Below are positions 60,684-64,000 of a DNA stretch of 64,000 nucleotides, piece after piece. The DNA is from JAZKHE01 sp040385525. Its GTDB lineage: Bacteria > Bacteroidota > Bacteroidia > UBA4408. The translations under genes were made by a program, and so were the position numbers. The notes under the pieces were generated by a model, which was not told the DNA's origin, did no database searches, and saw only the letters and a program-made list of their open reading frames with translations. Position 1 is the first letter of the stretch. Each line of letters begins with the position of its first letter. The stretch is taken from NCBI GenBank assembly GCA_040385525.1, contig JAZKHE010000009.1, positions 124,001 to 188,000 on the forward strand, given 5' to 3'.

Positions 60684-61100
60684 CTATTCCTCTGGTAATG
60701 TTCTAAATAGCTCGTTAACAAAAGTTTTCTGCCCTTCTTTATATAAGTTTACTACATTAAAATTTAATAAAATTCCTTTTGGAGAATTTAGTAATTTCAT
60801 ATATGTAAGTAATTGGGCTTCGTGAATTGGTAATGTTTTCTCAACAGCTTTTAGCTCAACTACTATAATGTTTTCAATAAATAAATCGCAGCGCAACTCT
60901 ATATCTAATGGCTCATCTTTGTATTCAAATGGAATTTTTAATTCAGAAACAAAATCAATTTCACGATACTCTAACTCCTTCATTAAACACTTATGATAAA
61001 CGCTTTCTAATAAGCCAGGCCCTAATGCTTTATGAACTTCTATAGCCGCGCCATTAATTTCATAAGTTAGGTTTTTTAAAGCAGATTTTGAATTATACAT
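60684..61100 (-). CDS. GxxExxY protein (PD-(D/E)XK-like)
   Basis: A 138-residue protein of the GxxExxY family; the name-giving motif is GLLESVY within ALGPGLLESVYHKCL. A RCDLFIENIIVVELKA strand pair supplies Asp and Glu-x-Lys as in PD-(D/E)XK nuclease folds, and HEAQLLTYMKLL follows. The family is common and often multi-copy in Bacteroidota and planctomycetes, and its biological role is not known. Here it is flanked by imperfect inverted repeats of 'ACAAAAGT' words, which suggests a small mobile or once-mobile cassette. Confidence 0.88.
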   Translation of the reverse strand: MYNSKSALKNLTYEINGAAIEVHKALGPGLLESVYHKCLMKELEYREIDFVSELKIPFEYKDEPLDIELRCDLFIENIIVVELKAVEKTLPIHEAQLLTYMKLLNSPKGILLNFNVVNLYKEGQKTFVNELFRTLPEE

Positions 61101-61120
61101 TTTACGAGTATTTTAATATT

Positions 61121-61144
61121 TCTCTTGTGTGACTTTTGTGTTTT
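61121..61144. repeat. right inverted repeat flanking the GxxExxY gene
   Basis: TCTCTTGTGTGACTTTTGTG followed by TTTT. The reverse complement, AACACAAAAGTCACACAAGA, resembles the left flank at 60586-60619. Confidence 0.5.
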
Positions 61145-61210
61145 AGTAATTGAAATGTTGTTTCAATAACATTATTATAAAAAAACAGCTTTAATTCGTC
61201 TAAAAATTCA

Positions 61211-61876
61211 TTATCTATTTCCAAACAATGAACTTCCAACTCTAATAATAGTAGAACCTTCTTCAATTGCAATTTTGTAATCGCTACTCATTCCCATTGA
61301 AATTTGTGTTAGATTTAAGTTGTTTTTTATCTGGAATTGAGCTTTTAATTTTTCAAAATACACTTTTAAACCTTTAAATTCATTTTTTACAATATCAATA
61401 TTATCAGTATTGCTGGCCATTCCCATTAATCCAATAATATTTATATTGTTCATTGTTGAAAATTCTTTACTGTTTAAAATTTCAAGCGTTTCGCTTTCGT
61501 TTAAACCGAATTTGGTTTCTTCTTTAGCAATATAAATTTGCAGCAAACAATTTATAACTCTATTGTTTTTTTGAGCTTGTTTATTTATTTCTTCAAGCAA
61601 TTTAAAACTATCAACGGAGTGAATTAATGCAACAAATGGTGCGATGTATTTTACTTTATTACTTTGTAAATGACCAATTAAATGCCATTCAATATCTTTA
61701 GGAAGTGCTTCGTGTTTTGCTGTTAACTCTTGAACTTTATTTTCGCCAAAAATTTTGTGCCCGCTTTGGTAAGCTTCTAAAATTAGTTCGTTAGGTTTTG
61801 TTTTTGAAACGGCTACAAGTGTAACGTTATTCGGAATATTTTTTTTTAAGTCAATTATTCGTTGAGCTACTGACAT
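61211..61876 (-). CDS. YggS family pyridoxal-phosphate homeostasis protein
   Basis: A 221-residue PLP-binding protein of the YggS/PROSC family. The PLP Lys is in LVAVSKTKP, and the other marks are GENKVQEL, WHLIGHLQSNKVKYI, HSVDS, and the C-terminal ISMGMSSDYKIAIEEGSTIIRVGSSLFG. It keeps free PLP and amino-acid pools in balance and is thought to have no catalytic turnover. It ends a minus-strand run serA-DUF1015-yggS with very short gaps. Confidence 0.94.
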   Translation of the reverse strand: MSVAQRIIDLKKNIPNNVTLVAVSKTKPNELILEAYQSGHKIFGENKVQELTAKHEALPKDIEWHLIGHLQSNKVKYIAPFVALIHSVDSFKLLEEINKQAQKNNRVINCLLQIYIAKEETKFGLNESETLEILNSKEFSTMNNINIIGLMGMASNTDNIDIVKNEFKGLKVYFEKLKAQFQIKNNLNLTQISMGMSSDYKIAIEEGSTIIRVGSSLFGNR

Positions 61877-61881
61877 AAAAA

Positions 61882-63129
61882 TTAATCAGCTAAACTATAA
61901 ATAACTAAACCACTTCTCATTTTGGGTTCTACCCATGTAGATTTTGGTGGCATAATATTGTGTGTATCGGCAATGTGTTTTAGTTGCTCCATCGATACTG
62001 GATACAAGCCAAACGCAACTTTCATTTTTCCCGTATCAACTTGTGCTTTCAATTCTTCCATACCTTTTATGCCACTAACAAAGCCAATTCTTTTGTCAGT
62101 TTTTAAATCGTGAATATCTAAAATAGGCGATAAAATTTTATTGGTAAGTATAGCTGCGTCTAATGTTCCAACAGGATTATCGGTATGATAACTTCCTTTT
62201 TTTGCATTTAAGGAATACCAATTTCCTTCTAAATACATACTAAAATTATGCAATTTATTAGCTCTGTATATCTCAGTACCTTTTTTTTCAACTTCAAAAC
62301 TTTCAGAAAGTTTTTTTATAAATTCTTCAGTACTTAATCCATTTATATCTTTAACTACACGATTAAAATCAAAAATTTTTAATTGATTTTCTGGAAAAAA
62401 TATACCCATGTAATAATTGTAACCTTCTTCGCCTGTGTAATTTTTATTTTTCTCTCTACGTGATTTTCCTAATAATGCTGATGAAGCAGAGCGATGATGC
62501 CCATCGGCAATATAAATGGCAGGCATTTTCTCGAACTCATTTTGAATTGCATCACACGTTTTTTTATCAAATATTGGCCAAAGTGTATGTCTAATTTTAT
62601 CTGTAGTTGTAAAATCGTATTCGGCTTTTTGTTTTATTATTTCGTTAATACTTTCTTCAATGCGCTGATTGTTAGGAAACGAAAATAAAACAGGTTCGGC
62701 ATTAAAATCACAAACTTCTAAATATTCTTTTAGTTTTTCTTCGCGTTCAGTAAGTGTTTGTTCGTGAATTTTAATTGTGCCATTATCATAGTCGTCAATA
62801 CTTATTATGGCTATGATTCCAATAAAAGAAAGATTATCTTTTCTTTGTTGATAGATGTAGTAACCTGCTTGTTCGTCTTGTAACAAATAGCCTTGTTTTA
62901 CAAAATCATCAAAAGCTAATTTTGTTTTTTTTAAACGTTCAGCACTTCCAGGTTTTGTTTTTTTTCCGTCGTAAAAATCGGGATTAATTACATGCAGAAA
63001 CGTGTAAGGATTTTCCATTAACTTAAGCTTAAGCTCTGGACTTTTATATCCATCAACTGCTCGTGATGCAACTAAACTAACTTTATCAATTGTTGGTCGG
63101 ATAGCTTTAAAAGGAAGAACTTTAGCCAT
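61882..63129 (-). CDS. DUF1015 domain-containing protein
   Basis: A 415-residue protein matching DUF1015 over its full length. Marks are LPFKAIRPT at the start, NPYTFLHVINPDF, YYIYQQ, EQTLTEREEKLKEYLEVC, PAIYIADGHHRSASSA (the conserved GHHR) and IGFVSGIKGMEEL. The family is nearly always beside serA in Bacteroidota, so a link to serine metabolism is likely, but the reaction is not established. It starts 2 bases after serA and 5 bases before yggS. Confidence 0.9.
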   Translation of the reverse strand: MAKVLPFKAIRPTIDKVSLVASRAVDGYKSPELKLKLMENPYTFLHVINPDFYDGKKTKPGSAERLKKTKLAFDDFVKQGYLLQDEQAGYYIYQQRKDNLSFIGIIAIISIDDYDNGTIKIHEQTLTEREEKLKEYLEVCDFNAEPVLFSFPNNQRIEESINEIIKQKAEYDFTTTDKIRHTLWPIFDKKTCDAIQNEFEKMPAIYIADGHHRSASSALLGKSRREKNKNYTGEEGYNYYMGIFFPENQLKIFDFNRVVKDINGLSTEEFIKKLSESFEVEKKGTEIYRANKLHNFSMYLEGNWYSLNAKKGSYHTDNPVGTLDAAILTNKILSPILDIHDLKTDKRIGFVSGIKGMEELKAQVDTGKMKVAFGLYPVSMEQLKHIADTHNIMPPKSTWVEPKMRSGLVIYSLAD

Positions 63130-63131
63130 TG

Positions 63132-64000
63132 TTATTCAAAAAAATGAATTATTTTTTCTGCTAATTCAATTCCAATTCTTTCTTGTGCTTCTTCGGTTGC
63201 AGCTCCAATGTGTGGCGTTAATGAAATTTTTGGATGCGTAAGCAAAGCATTGTTTGGCGTTGGTTCATTTTCAAAAACATCTAGTGCAGCATGTGCAATT
63301 TGTCCGCTATTTAAGCCTTCAATTAAATCATTTTCATCAATAACACCGCCTCTTGCACAGTTTACTAAAATAACTCCTTTTTTCATGTTAGTTATCTCTT
63401 TTGCAGTAATTACTTTTCCACCAGGAACGTGCAAGGTTATAAAATCTGAATTCGCAATTAATTCTTCAATTGGCGAAGTATTTAATTTTACACTTATTTT
63501 TTGTCCGTTAATTAATAATTCAATAGTTGCTTCTTTAATAAATGGATCGGATGCAATAACTTTCATTCCTAATCCAAAAGCAATTTTTGCAACTGCTTGT
63601 CCAATTCTACCAAAACCAATTATTCCAATTGTTTTGCCAGAAAGTTCAGTTCCTTTAGCAAAATTCTTTTTTAGTTTGTCAAATTCAGTAGTTCCAACAA
63701 CGGGCATTTTACGATTTGAATCGTATAAAAAACGTACTGAGTTAAAAAGATGCGCGAATACTAATTCCGCTACCGAATGCGACGATGCCGCTGGTGTATT
63801 TACTACTTGAATATTTTTAGTTTTCGCGTACTCAACTTCAATATTATCCATGCCAACGCCACCTCTGCCAATTAATTTAATGCCATTGCAATTATCAATA
63901 ATTTCTTTGGTAATTTTTGTAGCACTTCTAACGGTAATGGCTATGTATTTCTTTTTATTGATTACTTCTACTAATTTATCTTGCGGAACTTTTTCTGTAT
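63132..64000 (-). CDS. serA: D-3-phosphoglycerate dehydrogenase, 3' part of gene (5' end beyond window)
   Basis: The frame continues upstream of the inner ATG at 63851 to the window edge. It codes VRSATKITKEIIDNC and LIGRGGVGMDNI, so the true start is outside and about 289 residues are visible. NAD binding is shown by TIGIIGFGRIGQAVAKIA. The catalytic residues of D-2-hydroxyacid dehydrogenases are present: Arg in NCARGGVIDE, the Glu in ENEPTPNN, and His in LTPHIGAATEEAQ. No ACT domain follows. It would oxidise 3-phosphoglycerate in serine synthesis. It heads the operon with DUF1015 and yggS. Confidence 0.9.
   Translation of the reverse strand, partial: TEKVPQDKLVEVINKKKYIAITVRSATKITKEIIDNCNGIKLIGRGGVGMDNIEVEYAKTKNIQVVNTPAASSHSVAELVFAHLFNSVRFLYDSNRKMPVVGTTEFDKLKKNFAKGTELSGKTIGIIGFGRIGQAVAKIAFGLGMKVIASDPFIKEATIELLINGQKISVKLNTSPIEELIANSDFITLHVPGGKVITAKEITNMKKGVILVNCARGGVIDENDLIEGLNSGQIAHAALDVFENEPTPNNALLTHPKISLTPHIGAATEEAQERIGIELAEKIIHFFE

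Noticed and set aside
63208..63810. 200-residue open frame on the plus strand opposite serA
   Set aside because: The minus strand encodes a clear D-2-hydroxyacid dehydrogenase with all motifs; the opposite frame shows no family.

Overview
The window looks like a piece of the main chromosome of an AT-rich member of the Bacteroidota (Flavobacteriia, Chitinophagia or a close relative). The evidence is the gene content (DUF5683, BT_3928-type DoxX/thioredoxin protein, WG-repeat proteins, PD40-OmpA outer-membrane proteins, WbqC, DUF1599), the TAnnTTTG -7 promoter elements with upstream TTG or TTTG, the scarcity of Shine-Dalgarno sites, and very AT-rich spacers. No rRNA, tRNA, transposase, integrase, prophage or CRISPR array was seen. 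The assignment is inference from family distribution; no phylogenetic marker was tested.

Layout. 1-3.2 kb: the end of an alpha/beta hydrolase, a minus-strand cluster of four small stand-alone proteins (DUF1801, DUF2200, GNAT, DUF1398) and a GT87-type membrane glycosyltransferase. 3.4-12 kb: a zinc-dependent phospholipase C/S1-P1-like secreted enzyme with a small two-helix membrane partner; a minus-strand operon of a PorE-architecture OmpA protein, ACP phosphodiesterase and a PlsC-type acyltransferase; a lipoprotein; a lone response regulator; a DUF4476 protein; a CtpA-type protease. 12-18.9 kb: secreted and outer-membrane proteins built from repeated modules plus OmpA anchors, with DoxX and FMN-reductase genes. 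19-24.3 kb: the housekeeping run parA-parB-DUF5683-dapB-lepB-wbqC. 24.5-35.7 kb: folP, DUF1599, BT_3928 family, ABC permease, tpiA and prmA, interrupted by two large tandem WG-repeat paralogues. 35.7-52.4 kb: a ~1500-residue secreted protein of unknown function, another OmpA protein, plsY, a 1930-residue TPR/PD40/coiled-coil protein ending in three SPOR-like domains, clpS, an M48 lipoprotein protease, a small WG protein, a TPR protein and two tandem lipocalin-like lipoproteins. 52.6-64 kb: birA, rsfS, ftsH, LUD, DUF2007, cdsA, glutamate dehydrogenase, rplS, an aldo/keto reductase, a GxxExxY gene between imperfect inverted repeats, YggS, DUF1015 and the 3' part of serA.

Common themes. Much of the accessory content serves the cell envelope: OmpA or SPOR peptidoglycan anchors on repeat-rich periplasmic arms, lipoproteins, phospholipid synthesis (plsY, plsC-like, cdsA) and export (lepB). 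Repeats appear at every scale: tandem gene duplications (WG pair, lipocalin-like pair, OmpA pair), module repeats inside genes, a 54-bp in-frame minisatellite, a REP-like ~60-bp intergenic palindrome, a second 'CTATGTGG' intergenic repeat, and spacers almost free of G on the plus strand. I found no clearly new defence or mobile system. The best candidates for new biology are the SPOR-terminated PorE-like giant protein, the ~1500-residue secreted protein next to prmA, the GxxExxY cassette and the small pore-loop-like membrane protein.
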